A stretch of DNA of 64,000 nt, taken from Capsicum annuum (lineage: Eukaryota; Streptophyta; Magnoliopsida; Solanales; Solanaceae). The notes under the pieces were generated by a model. The model did no database searches and was not told the origin of the DNA. It worked only from the letters and a program-made list of their open reading frames with translations. The translations under genes and the position numbers were made by a program. Location of the stretch: assembly GCF_002878395.1 (NCBI RefSeq), contig NC_061119.1:19643830-19707829 (forward strand). The letters run 5' to 3'. Positions 46,089 to 58,145 of this stretch are shown here, piece by piece. How positions within the stretch are numbered: position 1 is the stretch's first letter; the number at the start of each line of letters is the position of its first letter.

Positions 46089-48040
46089 TGTAACACCATA
46101 AAAATGGGTTCCGAGATGTCACACAGTGCTTAGGACCACAAGTGATCCCAAGATAACCCATGAACTAGCATACCGCTAAACAACTAATTAAACATGTATA
46201 AAATGACTGAGTTTACTATGTAGAAACATAAAAATAATGGAATCTGTGAAAATACAATACTGATATAATTTTTACATTTTGATAAAATCTAAAAAAATAG
46301 AACTAAAATTTGCATTGCTGACTCTGACTGACATCTATGAAGCCTCTACTATACTGACTTGACTATAGATAGCTGGGACGCGACTCCAACTACCACGAAT
46401 CAATACATATGAGTAAGAAAAAAAAGTACACAAACAACATCTAACTGAAGTCCCTGAAGTAGGAGGACATATTATCTGTTGGATGGAATCTGCAACTATC
46501 AAATTCTGATTGTGCATACTACAACTGAACTAATACCTACATTATGAGACAATGTAGCACATAGACGTATATGTGGATCAGTACTTTGAGGATGTACTGA
46601 GTATATGGGGGTGAAATGCATAAGTAAAATATTATCTCATCATCATAATTTGTGAAACAATGCATGCTAAATGTAAATGATTCACATAAGCTGAAATATT
46701 TGAAAGATAGACTGAAATTTGTAATCATGAGTAACAAATCATACTTAGTAAATCTAGTGAGTCATAACATTTAGTTCTAAGAGTTGTGCTAATACTCTTT
46801 CTTTAAATCATACTTTCTAAGTGTAGAAATGACTCACTTCTATGTCTGAAATATGTTACTATTATCTTTCTGTAAGCATAATCTGAATAAAATTGTGACC
46901 CTTTACACTTAGTTTTCTAAAATCTTTTATGTTATTCTTTTCTGTTATCTATAGTTTGTAGGGAGCTTCTTCTAACCGACTTAAACCATGTGAGCTAACA
47001 TGGAGTCCTAAGTCTCATTCTCCTAAGAGAAAAACCTCACGATGGGGAGAGGTGTCATACTATTGCCAAGGAGTATAACCTGAGCTAAGTGATCACATTT
47101 GTAACTGTCACCCCTATTGGAATGAGAATAATCTGATAATCTATACCTATGTTGGCTACGTAGTTCTGTGAAAGATAGGGCATACTAATCTCACACTTCC
47201 CGCTCGGTGTTAAATACTATTTCCTTTAATCTGCGCTCATTCTGTTGGAAATCTACTTTTAAAAAACTAGCATAAGGGTTTATTCCGAATCCAATTATGC
47301 ACTTATCCGATTAAATCTGTAAATAAAGCTGTTCTAAATTCTGTAATATGTAGTAAATCTATAAAGTGGATTCCAAATCTTATCCAAGGATCAAAAGATT
47401 AAAGCTTTACTGAAAATCTGTAATTAATCTGATCATAAGATGCTTAAAGTATCATCTTTCTTAAAATATCAACATATAAACTTGGGCTTCGTAACCCATG
47501 CATCAAGTTCATGTCAAGACATCATAATAATCATGCTTGAAAATGAAAATAATTATAATTTGTCTCAAAATCTGGAAATTACTACAATAAGCATGAAAAT
47601 ATGAAAAGAGTCATGCAATTCAACTTCTAAAACACTCGAAATCTCATAATCTTGTAATTAGCAATAATGGGTATGAACCCTAATTCAAATCTTGTGTAAT
47701 TTCATAGAAAACCATGTAAATTTGTAGTTAAAAGCTAGTTTTGGGCACAAGGATGAAAGAGGATCCTTGTTCATAAAACCCCACATACCTTAATTGATGA
47801 AACTTTTAATAAAGCTTAAATTTGAATCTCTATTTGTGCTTTTGAAGATGAAATCTTGATTATTTTGATTTGGGAATCCTCAATTTTGAGTTTTCTTAGA
47901 GAAACATTGGACGAATTTGATTTCTTGAAGAGTTTTCTTAGAGAAACAATTGAGTTTTCTTAGAGAAACAATGGAGAAACAATTGAGTTTTCTTAGAGAA
48001 ACAATGGAGGAATCGATTTTGAGTTTTCGATTTTGTCTCA
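46089..48040 (-). repeat. Element D 3' LTR, U3 lost
   Basis: Parallel to 53881-55690 of the other LTR up to about 47900, then degraded into a short tandem array of GAGAAACAATTGAGTTTTCTTA units (47890-48005), so the U3 part and the polypurine junction are missing. The GTTGGCTACGTAGTTCTG module is at 47151-47168. Confidence 0.75.
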
Positions 48041-48105
48041 AGTTCATGTCAAGACATCATAATAATCATGCTTGAAAATGAAAATAATTATAATTTGTCT
48101 CAAAA
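48038..48105. repeat. Duplicated 68-bp segment of the element D LTR
   Basis: CAAGTTCATGTCAAGACATC followed by ATAATAATCATGCTTGAAAA occurs at 47504 on and again at 48040 on. The second copy is out of place, at the truncated end of the LTR, pointing to a rearrangement. Confidence 0.65.
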
Positions 48106-50401
48106 TAAGAAATTACAACATTGCTACAACTCTATAGCATGGAACATAGACCATAAATCATAATTCAAGATAGAACTTTTGGGCCTTAAGCAACGAAACT
48201 TCATACTTTCAAGCTTAGCAACACTTCTCAAATACTCCCTCAACTATACTATTCCCCTTAAATACCATACTCGCTTGATTCCACTTATAGTTCTCACATG
48301 GGCATTTGATAAATCCGTCTACTAAAGTCTAAACTGAACTAAATTCTCTCGCCATGTCAAGCCTAACTCAAAATCACAAGGTACTGCACATAACACCATA
48401 ATACTAGTCTGAACCATGAATTCAGTACCCCAACCATTGTCATAACTGCTTACCTCTAGGATGATTCTTCTTATCACTTTAATAATTAAGTTTAGTCTCT
48501 TACAAAAAAAATTCATTAGTGCACAACACACCTATCCCCTTATATACCAATATGACATTCAAGCCTATCTTCATAACCACATATGCGTTGCTAAACAATA
48601 CCCATAGAAGCATCTTTCTCATATTCTACAAACCTCTATCAAGAACAGCTTCTATGTACTAATCCTAGGAAAACACATATAGAAATATTCTCAACTAACC
48701 CAGTCATACACAAAACTTTACCTCAATATTCCTTCAGACTTATAGACTTACATAAAAAAAGCATACAATAATCTTTCCCAACATAACACATTTACTCTTT
48801 CCCATCTACGCAATGGTCCATTATCATTCTTCTTGATCTAAGAAAAGGTCATTGAAATATTGGAATACCAAGGCCTGAAACATGAGGGGATACTAAGCAT
48901 AACTTTGATATTTTACCGAGGCCTCACGAATAGAGTATTCATGATATGAATTCATTAAATATATCTAATCTGAGGATGTACATGATATAGATCTGAATTT
49001 CGCTGATCGTTAAGGGTGTTGCATGAGTACTGGAACTTAACTTACTATAAAGCATGAGAACATAAGTCATGAGATGCATGACCTGAATTTTGAGTTCATA
49101 ACTTATGGAATATGATTCCGACTGCTAAATGAAGCGGAACTCCTTATACTAGGAACTGGGGAGTACATGATTCTCTATTATGAGCATGAACATGAACTAT
49201 GATCACGGAATTAACATGTAAGGCATGAGTATATATTTAGGTAATTGAGGTACAAATATCAAACTAAGAATGGGTTGGGGATTATTCTCTCTTTCTAAAG
49301 TTCTGTAACATACTGGCATCATCACTAGAATCTAAGAGCTTGACTTGGTTACTTGTTCTATCATATCCCCCTTAGCTTGAAGCCATCATCTTAAGTCTGA
49401 GGAACCCTTTACTAAAATCTAAACTGGACTATAATCACTATATTCTAGAGTCTGAGATGTAAGAATACATGTAAATAATAAACTTACTCGGAAAGACTAC
49501 ACCTGAAAGTGTGAAACCCACTACTAATACCTCCTTCTGAGATACAACTCTATCTTTATATAGCCCAAGTGTCATCATACAATGACTTGAACACTTACTA
49601 ACTTAGAATCTTCATGAGTATCACCATATCCTGAGTTCACACCATCTAGAGCTTCAACTCTTATTTCTATTTTCCCAATCTTCAAGAATTCAAGCTTAGA
49701 TTCTAACACTTAACATGGATATCCCCAAACCTTCAATGAACCCTACTACTTATATCATAGCCTATTAATACCACATCTATAAACTTATATTTCTAAACCA
49801 TGAGAATAAATATCATACCAAAAAAGCTTAACATCATCTATCCATAACTCCTTAACTTAATTATTAAGAACATGATATACTATATAACTAGTCTCCTTCC
49901 ACTTAACAACTCAATGGTACTACTAACCACACACAACACGTAATAACCTTAGAAAAAAATGCCACACATATCACCTTAGGCATACCTCTACATTATGATT
50001 ACAACTCCATACTAAATTATGAATAAAATGGACTTAAACTCTTGCATACACTGTTCAAGTCCACTAGCTCACTTCCACACAACTAACCGCTCTAGCCAAG
50101 AAATCATTACATCCACCTTGATGACCATCAACTGTTCAAACTTAATGTCTAGTGCTAAACATGATTTAACAACCCACCTTACATACAATTCTCACTTGGA
50201 AGCTATAAGACAAAACATCAAGAAACACTAGTCTACTAGAACTTCATAATAATAGTAATAGGTCAAAATCATATGGCCTATCTAATTATAATACATTGGA
50301 ACATACTACATCTACACATCACTATTATTTACCCATCTATTCACCTAAATTAGCATTACTCAACCACCAAAAACTTTCATTAATAATCTAAACTTTTCTA
50401 A
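48106..50401 (-). other. Element D internal non-coding region
   Basis: About 2.3 kb with no recognisable retroelement protein on either strand; frames at 48322-48531 (minus) and 50019-50231 (plus) are unremarkable. Part (48860-49225) is shared with fragment F in element A. This is the region between leader and 3' LTR of a non-autonomous element, or a very old deletion product. Confidence 0.55.
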
Positions 50402-53105
50402 TGTAATTTTCACACCCCAATTTTCTGAACCGGAATGCTACACGGTGCTTATGATCCCGAAGGACCACAAACTAACCCATGACTGATATCTGTACCTATA
50501 CACTGCATAATATACATGTAAAATATGGAAAACATGAATAATAGGACATAAGGTTCAATTGAAAAGAATATCTAATAAATAATAACATCCATATAGGGTA
50601 ACAAATACCCAAAACAACTGAAAGTTGAATCTAAAATCTGAACTAAATCTAGAAGCCTCTAAATACTGTCTGAAATAAGGAGTTGAAGGAATATTTCTCC
50701 AACTAACTCCATCTAGCAAAACTAAACTCAAATAATGAATGAAATAAAATAATATCTTCTTCTAATGGATAAGGACTCACTACAACTCTATAATTGAAAT
50801 GCTACTGCTGATCTGGAACTCATGTCTCTAAACCTATGGCGTAACATGAAAGAAAGCACCATAGTGCAAATGCGTCAATATGAGTGGGAGTACTGATTAT
50901 ACGAGTGAGGTAGGCTAAATGTAAAAGGGTTTATGTGCATGAACAATGCTAACTGACTTACTGATATGAATGTAAGAGTACAAACATGCATACATAGTAA
51001 CTAAAATCGTGAATATATAATATCTAGATCTGTACGCTAATACATAGTTTACTATTATCTAACATGACTGATACTGAAATTTTGATAACATGGATGACTG
51101 TGTCTGACAGTCCTGAATCTGATGGAACTACCTGAGTTTTGTACTGTAATTGAATTAACTGTAACTGACAGTCCTGGTATACTGAAATCTGAAGAACTAT
51201 CTAAGTTTTTTATTAGGACTGGGACTGAAACTGTGGGAGATAATTTCTTAACCGACATACCTCAATAATGCATACAGCTAGGTTAGGGTCCAATCTCTGC
51301 CCCGACTGGTGGGGCATTAATACTGCACCACTAGTAAGGACAGCTGTGAGTGACCCTTAGCTGGCAAGTACTCAAATAAGAATGGTGGGAACCCTAAACT
51401 GACAGGTTAAGCCACCTCATCAACCCTAATCTGGCAGGTTAAGTTATCTCAACCTACGCTAGCTACGTAGTTCTGGAACACAAGGATGACTACTAAGAAT
51501 CACACCCTAAACTGGCAGGTGAGTTCCCATCCCTGGGTTCACTCGGTGCTAACTTCTACTCCCATCTGAAGAGAATGAACATGATTTAACTGGATGTACA
51601 TGGACTAAGTAACTAACTTCTGTTGATTGACGGAATAGTACTACTATCTGAGAATTTATTGAGATCATGAGATTTCTGAAATTTCTTGAGTCACATGACT
51701 GACTGAGTTCTATAAATCACGGCTTAAATGAGATTATTGTGATAACGTGATATGGCTCTAGGCACACAACTATATTTTTTTGGGTACAAGTACCCCCAAG
51801 ACTCGATGGAAGGAAACTGACACAGATAACTAACTTAATCATAAAAAAATGGAGTCCAGAATTCACCATATCATAAGTAGGGGATTTCACACTAAGCATA
51901 GTTCTCAACATCTTGTGTATGGAAGGGAAATTCATACAATATGTGTACATTTGCATATCTTCAATATCATGCTCAATCCATATCACAACAATGATGCATA
52001 TCAATCATGTGGAGTTCATATGAAATCATAAAGCATAGAGCATGGAGTTGTCATTTAAGCACTATTAAATCATGGAACACAAAGTCTATCATCCTGGGCC
52101 TTTTATCGAACACTTTGCATGCATTCTTTTAGCTTAGGTATGTTTTTATGAATTTCTCCATTTTAAACCACATAAAGTTCATGGATTTCAACTAACGAAC
52201 ACATATACTTCATGAAAACACCTTTAGATATCATCTTGAAACTTAAGCAATAATCATCAACATGTACATGGTCATATCACAACAAGACAATCACAATATA
52301 ATATTTAAAACATGGTTCTTGAGCTCTATGAGCGAAATGGATCTATAGATGAACACTATGCGTACCTCAAATGAAAGATTCTTGATGATTGATGGAGAAA
52401 TTTGCTTGAACTAGAATCCCCAATTGAAAACCCTAATGTGTTCTTGAGAGGATTTTGAGAGAAAGAGTATGTTTTGGTGAAATAAGGGCTTAATTCTGTG
52501 TTTATGGAATATATATAGGGGTGGAAAGATGACCCAAATACCCCTCTAGATGCGTCATTTAATTTCTATGAAAATTACCCGATTTGGGCCCCCGACGCGA
52601 TGTGGAGATATTGCGTTGCCCCCGTTTATGACCTGGAAACTCACCGTGATGTGGTGGAATCATGGAGAGACACTGAAAATTGACAAATGTCATTTTGGCT
52701 TATGGCACGATGTGCCACTAACTGAAATGACGCTGTTAAAACTTTAAATCGCCATAACTTCTTCACCGGGTGTCCGTTTTGTGCGATTTTGGTATCGACG
52801 GAAGGCTTATTCAATTATCTACAATTAGGAGGGTATAAATCTGCAAAAATACTACCTATAAAACAAATTATGATCATTCAAAGATGACCTATGTGAAATC
52901 ACACACGAAAACTTGGTAGATTCAAAAGTTCTTAGCTTGGTTTACTCTAAGTGACTCTTATGAACATGATCAACACATAATAAGCTCTATTATCACTAGG
53001 ATACTCATCCTAATTCATGTACTCTAATATGAATCATAGGATAGGAGGTTTCATATGTAGGAACAACGGTTTATTTTCTAGCTTAGAAATATACGGGATA
53101 TTATA
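50402..53105 (-). mobile_element. Element E: solo LTR of the C family
   Basis: About 2.7 kb, reverse complement of the LTR of element C: outer end CCCGTATATTTCTAAGCTAG at 53095-53076 and the same TATA (about 52508-52518), GC-rich block (52560-52760) and AGCTACGTAGTTCTGG module (51461-51476). No internal region or partner LTR lies nearby. The far end TGTAATTTTCACACCCC (50402) shows what element C has lost. Flanks TCTAA and GTAAT do not match, so the TSD is not confirmed. The frame 52004-51717 (minus) is LTR sequence. Confidence 0.8.
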
Positions 53106-53864
53106 GTAATGAATACCATCAATAACTCCTTTCCTACTTCAAGCAAACAAAAATTGACCTTAACTAATAAATCCTTCTCTACCTTCCACTAAACTAGCAC
53201 ACAAGGACATATCACCTTAACAAAACTAGACAACATGCCTAAGTTTATCCCTATACTTTCTATCAATCGTCATTTCCACTTTTCTTATCATTACTCTTCT
53301 ATACCCATACTTTCAACTATAATAAGGTTCTAATATTCATAAATCATAACAACAAAATTCATAATATCCCTCGAATGTAAACTACATTTAACAGTTTAGG
53401 TTCATACTATCTCCTTTCATAAGCACTATCTGTATTGAAATAGTCAATGGAAATCTGAATACATATCTAATTCTGTCTCAATTGAACAACTCATAAGGAT
53501 GAGGACATAACTTTTAACTTGAGGGAATTATGACACATTAGAGAGCTCCTTTCAAGACTTTTTTGTGACTTCTAAAATTTCTGATAGTAAATCTGAGAGC
53601 ATTATTTGGAGAGGAATTAGAAATAGAACTTGTTGATCATGTTATCTTGAGAATAAGTCATAGATGAAGAATTTTGGGGTAACACACAAGTAGACAGGAG
53701 TTTCTGAAGGAACAAATTTACAGCACAATCTAGAGTATGAAATGAGGGAAACTTTTCTTAAATGCCTTGTAGCCCCTCGAAGAAAAGTACAGACGTCTCC
53801 GTACTATTTCCCAAGACTCTACTAGACACGGCTTCACAGACACCTTAGGACACTTGAACCTTGT
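53106..53864 (-). other. Element D leader
   Basis: Non-coding leader of element D on the minus strand, between primer site and interior. It holds TCTAGTAGAGTCTTG (53812-53826, minus strand), the same motif seen in elements A and C. Confidence 0.65.
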
Positions 53865-53876
53865 GCTCTGATACCA
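53865..53876 (-). promoter_or_regulatory. Element D tRNA-iMet primer-binding site
   Basis: The minus strand reads TGGTATCAGAGC, four bases from the 5' LTR (TGTAATGCC starts at 53881). It fixes the orientation. Confidence 0.8.
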
Positions 53877-53880
53877 AGTT

Positions 53881-56437
53881 TGTAATGCCTCAAAAATAGA
53901 TCGTGAGATGTCACACGGTGCTTAGGACCACAAATGATCCTAAGCTAACCCATCAACTAGCATACTGCTAAGCAACTGATTAAACATGTACGACTGAATT
54001 TACTGTGCAAAAACATAAAAATAATGGAATCTATGAAAATACAATACTGATAAAATTTTTACACTCTGATAAAATCTGAAAAAAATGGAACTAAAATTTG
54101 TATTACTGACTCTGACTGACATCTATGAAGCCTCTACTATACTGAGTTGACCATAGATAGCTTAGACACAACTCCAACTACGACTAATAAATACATATGA
54201 GTAAGAAAATAAAGTACATAAACAACATCTAACTGAAGTCCCTGAAGTGGGAGGACATATCATCTGCTGGATAGAATCTGCAACTGTCTAATTCTGATTG
54301 TGCATACTACAATTGAACTAATATCTATATTATGATACAATGTAGCACATAGACGTATATGTGGATTAGTACTTTGAGGATGTACTGAGTATATGGGGGT
54401 AAAATGCATAAGTAAAACATCATCTCATCATCATTATTTGTAAAACAATACATGCTAAATGTAAATGACTCACATAAGCTAGAATATCTAAAAGAAAGAC
54501 TGAAATCTGTAATCATGAATAACAAATCATACTTTGTAAATCTAGTGAGTCATAACATTTAGTTCTGAGAGCTGTGATAATACTCTGTCTTTAAATCATA
54601 TTGTCTAAATGTAGAAAGGACTCACTTCTATGTCTGAAATTTGAAAGCTAGAATCTGTAACTATTATCTTTCTGTAAAGCATAATTTGAATAAAATTGTG
54701 AGCCTTTACAATTAGTTTTATTACAGCTTTTGTGTTATTCTTTCTTTTATCTGTAGTCTGTAGGGAGGTTCTTCTAACCGACATAAATCATGTGAGCTAA
54801 TATGGAGTCCAACGTCTAGTTCCCCTAAGGGGAAAACCTCATGATTGGGAGAGGTGTCATACTCTTGCCAAGGAGTATAACCTGAGCTAAGTGATCATAT
54901 CTGTAACTGTCACCCATATTAAAATGGGAATAATCTGATAATCTGTACCTACATTGGCTACATAGTTCTATGGAAGATAAGGCACGCTAATCCCACACTT
55001 CCCGCTCTGTGCTAAATACTACTCCCTTTAATCTGCGCTTATTCTGTTGGAAATCCACTTTTTAAAAAACTAGCATAACGATTTATTACGAAACCAATTA
55101 TACATTTATCTGATTATCTTTGTAAATAAAGTTATTCTAAATTCTATAATTTGTAGTAAATCCATAAAGTGGATTCCAAATCTTATCTGAGGATCAAAAA
55201 ATCAAATCTTTACTAAAAATCTATAATTAATCTGATCATAAGATGTTCAAAGCATCATCTTTCTTGAAATATCAACATATAAACTTGGGCTTAATAACCC
55301 ATGCATCAAGTTTAGGTCAAGACATCATAATAATCATGCTTGATAATGAAAAAAATGATAATTTCTCTCAAAATCTAGAAATTACTACAATAGCATGAAA
55401 ATATGAAAAGAGTCATGCAATTCAACTTGTAAAACACTCGAAATCTCATAATCTTGCAATTAGCAATAATGGGTATGAACTCTAATTCAAATCTCATGTA
55501 ATTTCATAGAAAACCATGTAAATTTATAGTTAAAAGCCAGTTTTAGGCACTAGGATGAAAAAGGATCCTTGTTCATAAAACCCCACATACCTTAATTGAT
55601 GAAAGTTCTAAGAAAGCTTGAACTTGAATCTCTATTTACGCTTTTAAAGATGAACTCTTGATTATTTTGATTTGGGAATCCTCAATTTTGAGTTTTCTTG
55701 GAGGAATTCGATTTCTTGGAGAGTAAGCTTTGAGTTCTAGGGTTTTTCTTTGAGAGAGAATGGATGAAAATAAGTATAAAGTGCTTAGAATGGGTTTAAA
55801 TTGCTTGTTTTGGATGAATTGAGGGCTTGAGAATTGACCGAACTACCCATTTTTAAACTTTAATCATAACTTGAAAAAAGAAACTGAAATCCCAATTTAA
55901 CATGCCACCACGATGCGCCACTATCGCGGTGGCTCACTGGAAATCTATGACTGGGAAATTGGGAACCTCCACATTGCGGAGCTGTCGTGTTGCCCTACTG
56001 GATTTTGATAATTGAGACCTAAAACTTCAATCCGACGCACCACCATCGCGGTATTCTATTGGAATGCCATTTAAGCCATCAACACAATACAGTACAATCC
56101 CATTGGCCTAATAAAAATTGATAAATAGGAAATTGGACCTCTCCGTAACGTGAGCTAATTGCGGTGGTCCTCTGGAAAATGAAAATTGTGAAATAAGACC
56201 TCACCGCGATTCGGTGCTTGTCCAAATGGCAAACTTTCAACACTAAAAGTTTCATAACTTCGCAACCGAGTATCGGATTTAGGTGAATTTGGTATCGATG
56301 GAAAGCTAATTCAATTTTTCTACACAATAAAAGGTCTAAATCTGGAAATTTCACATATAACAAAAGTTATTCATTCTTGAAGTGAACCTTGATATTTTAG
56401 GAACGTAATTAAGTTAGTAAAAGTACGGGGTATTACA
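53881..56437 (-). repeat. Element D 5' LTR
   Basis: 2557 bp, bounded by TGTAATGCC and GTATTACA. The U3 end has the GC-rich block (55890-56230: CCACCACGATGCGCCAC, ATCGCGGTGGCTC). The module is at 54953-54968, mutated to TTGGCTACATAGTTCT. Confidence 0.85.
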
Positions 56438-57420
56438 AATAAACATGCCAACAACAAGGCTGACTTATTTGAGTGCAATAGAAAATGATCCCCTCTCATG
56501 GAACAAAAGACTTGGACATGCAAGTCTGAAATAATTAAACAAACTCTCTTCCAAAGATATGGTTCTGGACTTGCCCAAAACTAAGTTCAGGGATAAGAGA
56601 GTTTATTGTGCATGTGTAAGGGGAAAACAGGGTAATATCCTCATTCAAGTCGAAGAACCATGTCACTATAGTCAGGTGTCTTGACCATATCTATATGGAT
56701 CTTTGTGGACCAATGAAACTTCAAAGCAGAGGTGAAAAAAGGTTTGTCTTTGTGATTGTTGAATATTATTCAAGGTTTACCTTGACACTCTTCTTAACTT
56801 CCAAAGAAGATGTTTTTGATGTCTTTTCCATATTCATTAAGAAAATGGTAAAGAAGCTAGGCACTTCCCTAATTTCCATAAGATATAATCATGGTATAGA
56901 ATTTAAAAATGCTAAGTTTATTGAATTTATTCCACAAATGGTATAGATCACAATTTTTCTACTCCTAGAACTCCTCAGCAAAATGGAGAAATAGAAAGGG
57001 AAAATGGGACATTGGAAGATATGCCCAGAACAATGATGCTTGCAGGAAATCTTGGAAAAAATCTTTGGGCTGAAGTAATCAATACTGTTGTATACATTAT
57101 AAATAGATGCATGACCATGCCTATTTTAGAGAAGACTCCCTATGAAGTACTAAAAGGAAGAAAGCCTAATATCTCTCACTTTAGAACCTTTTGTTTCAAG
57201 TGTTTTTTTATAATATTGGCAAAGAAAATTTAGGAAAATTTGATACTAGAAGTGAGAAGGGAATCTTCCTAGGATATTTACATCATAGCAAAGCTTATAG
57301 GGTCTTAAATACTAGAACAAACTGTGTTGAAGAAAATGTGCATGGAGTATTTGATGAATCTTGTGTTGAGACTAATATGTAGGAAGAAAGTGACTCTGAA
57401 GAACAATCAACAAAATAGGT
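56438..57420 (+). pseudogene. Copia G integrase
   Basis: Continues the frame broken at 46089: DPLSWNKRLGHAS (GAG-pre-integrase), then the core MDLCGPMKLQSRGEKRFVFV (56695 on; first Asp), IRYNHGIEFKNA where active copies have IRSDHGTEF (catalytic Asp changed to Asn), and EREN with the late region MEDMPRTMMLAG, TPYEVLKGRKPNISH and GKFDTRSEKGIFLGY. Several stops and frameshifts (near 56540, 56945, 57230). It is inactive. Confidence 0.85.
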
Positions 57421-57599
57421 TGCACAACTCGGTCCATCGATCAGAGAAATGAATCAGGAGGCACCTCAATAGGGGGAGCTGAATCTGAAGGAATTTTGAC
57501 AAGGGGAATTGAACCACCGTCTACTCCTACTCAAACTAGTCATTCTAATCCTAGCAGCACAAGTATTAAGGATCTCATCCTATAGAAAATATTCTCGCT

Positions 57600-58145
57600 G
57601 ATATCACCTCAGGAATTACCACAAGATTATGACTTAGGAGCCTATGTGCGTTCAAAGTCTTCTTGTTTGTGATTGAACCTAAGAAGGTAAATAAAGATCT
57701 TCTTGATGCTGATTGGATCATATCTATGCAATAAGAGCTCAACCAATTTAAAAAAAGTAAGGTTTGGCACTTAGTTCCACCACTAAAAGATAGAACTATG
57801 ATTGGAACTAAGTGGGTGTATAGAAACAAAGTTGATGAACATGGAACAACTACAAGGAACAGGGCCATATTGGTGGTCCAAGGATGCAATCAGGAAGAAG
57901 GCATAGATTTTGATGAGACTTTTGCACCCGTGGCAAGACTTGAGGCCATCAGACTTCTTGTGGTTTTTGCGGCCCACAAGGAATTAATACTTTACCAAAT
58001 GGATGTCAAGAATGCATTCTTGAATGGTATTCTTATAGAGGAAGTTTTATGTGAAACAACCTCCTAGATTTGAAAGTAGGGAATTTCCTAACTATGTGTA
58101 CAAGCTTGAGAAGGCCTTGTATGGACTAAAACAAGCTCCAAGATA
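57600..58145 (+). pseudogene. Copia G reverse transcriptase, truncated
   Basis: RVT_2-type RT start: [16 protein letters not shown] (57798 on), [32 protein letters not shown] with the first catalytic Asp, then a frameshift and [23 protein letters not shown]. It stops at about 58145 before the YxDD motif and RNase H, which are absent. Confidence 0.85.

Larger units (their letters stand above)
46089..56437 (-). mobile_element. Element D: gypsy-like LTR element without gag or pol (LARD-like)
   Basis: Begins TGTAACACC (46089) and ends GTATTACA (56437), with target duplication AATAA at 46084-46088 and 56438-56442. Removing it restores the copia pol frame (ADII then NMPTTRLTYLSAIEN), which confirms the ends. 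LTRs: 46089 to about 48040 (3', truncated) and 53881-56437 (5', 2557 bp). Primer site at 53865-53876, minus orientation. The inside (48106-53864, less solo LTR E) shows no gag, protease, RT or integrase motif. Confidence 0.8.

Noticed and set aside
50402..53105. Solo LTR E as a complete insertion with TSD
   Set aside because: Flanking five-base words TCTAA and GTAAT differ, so only the LTR itself, not its insertion site, is supported.
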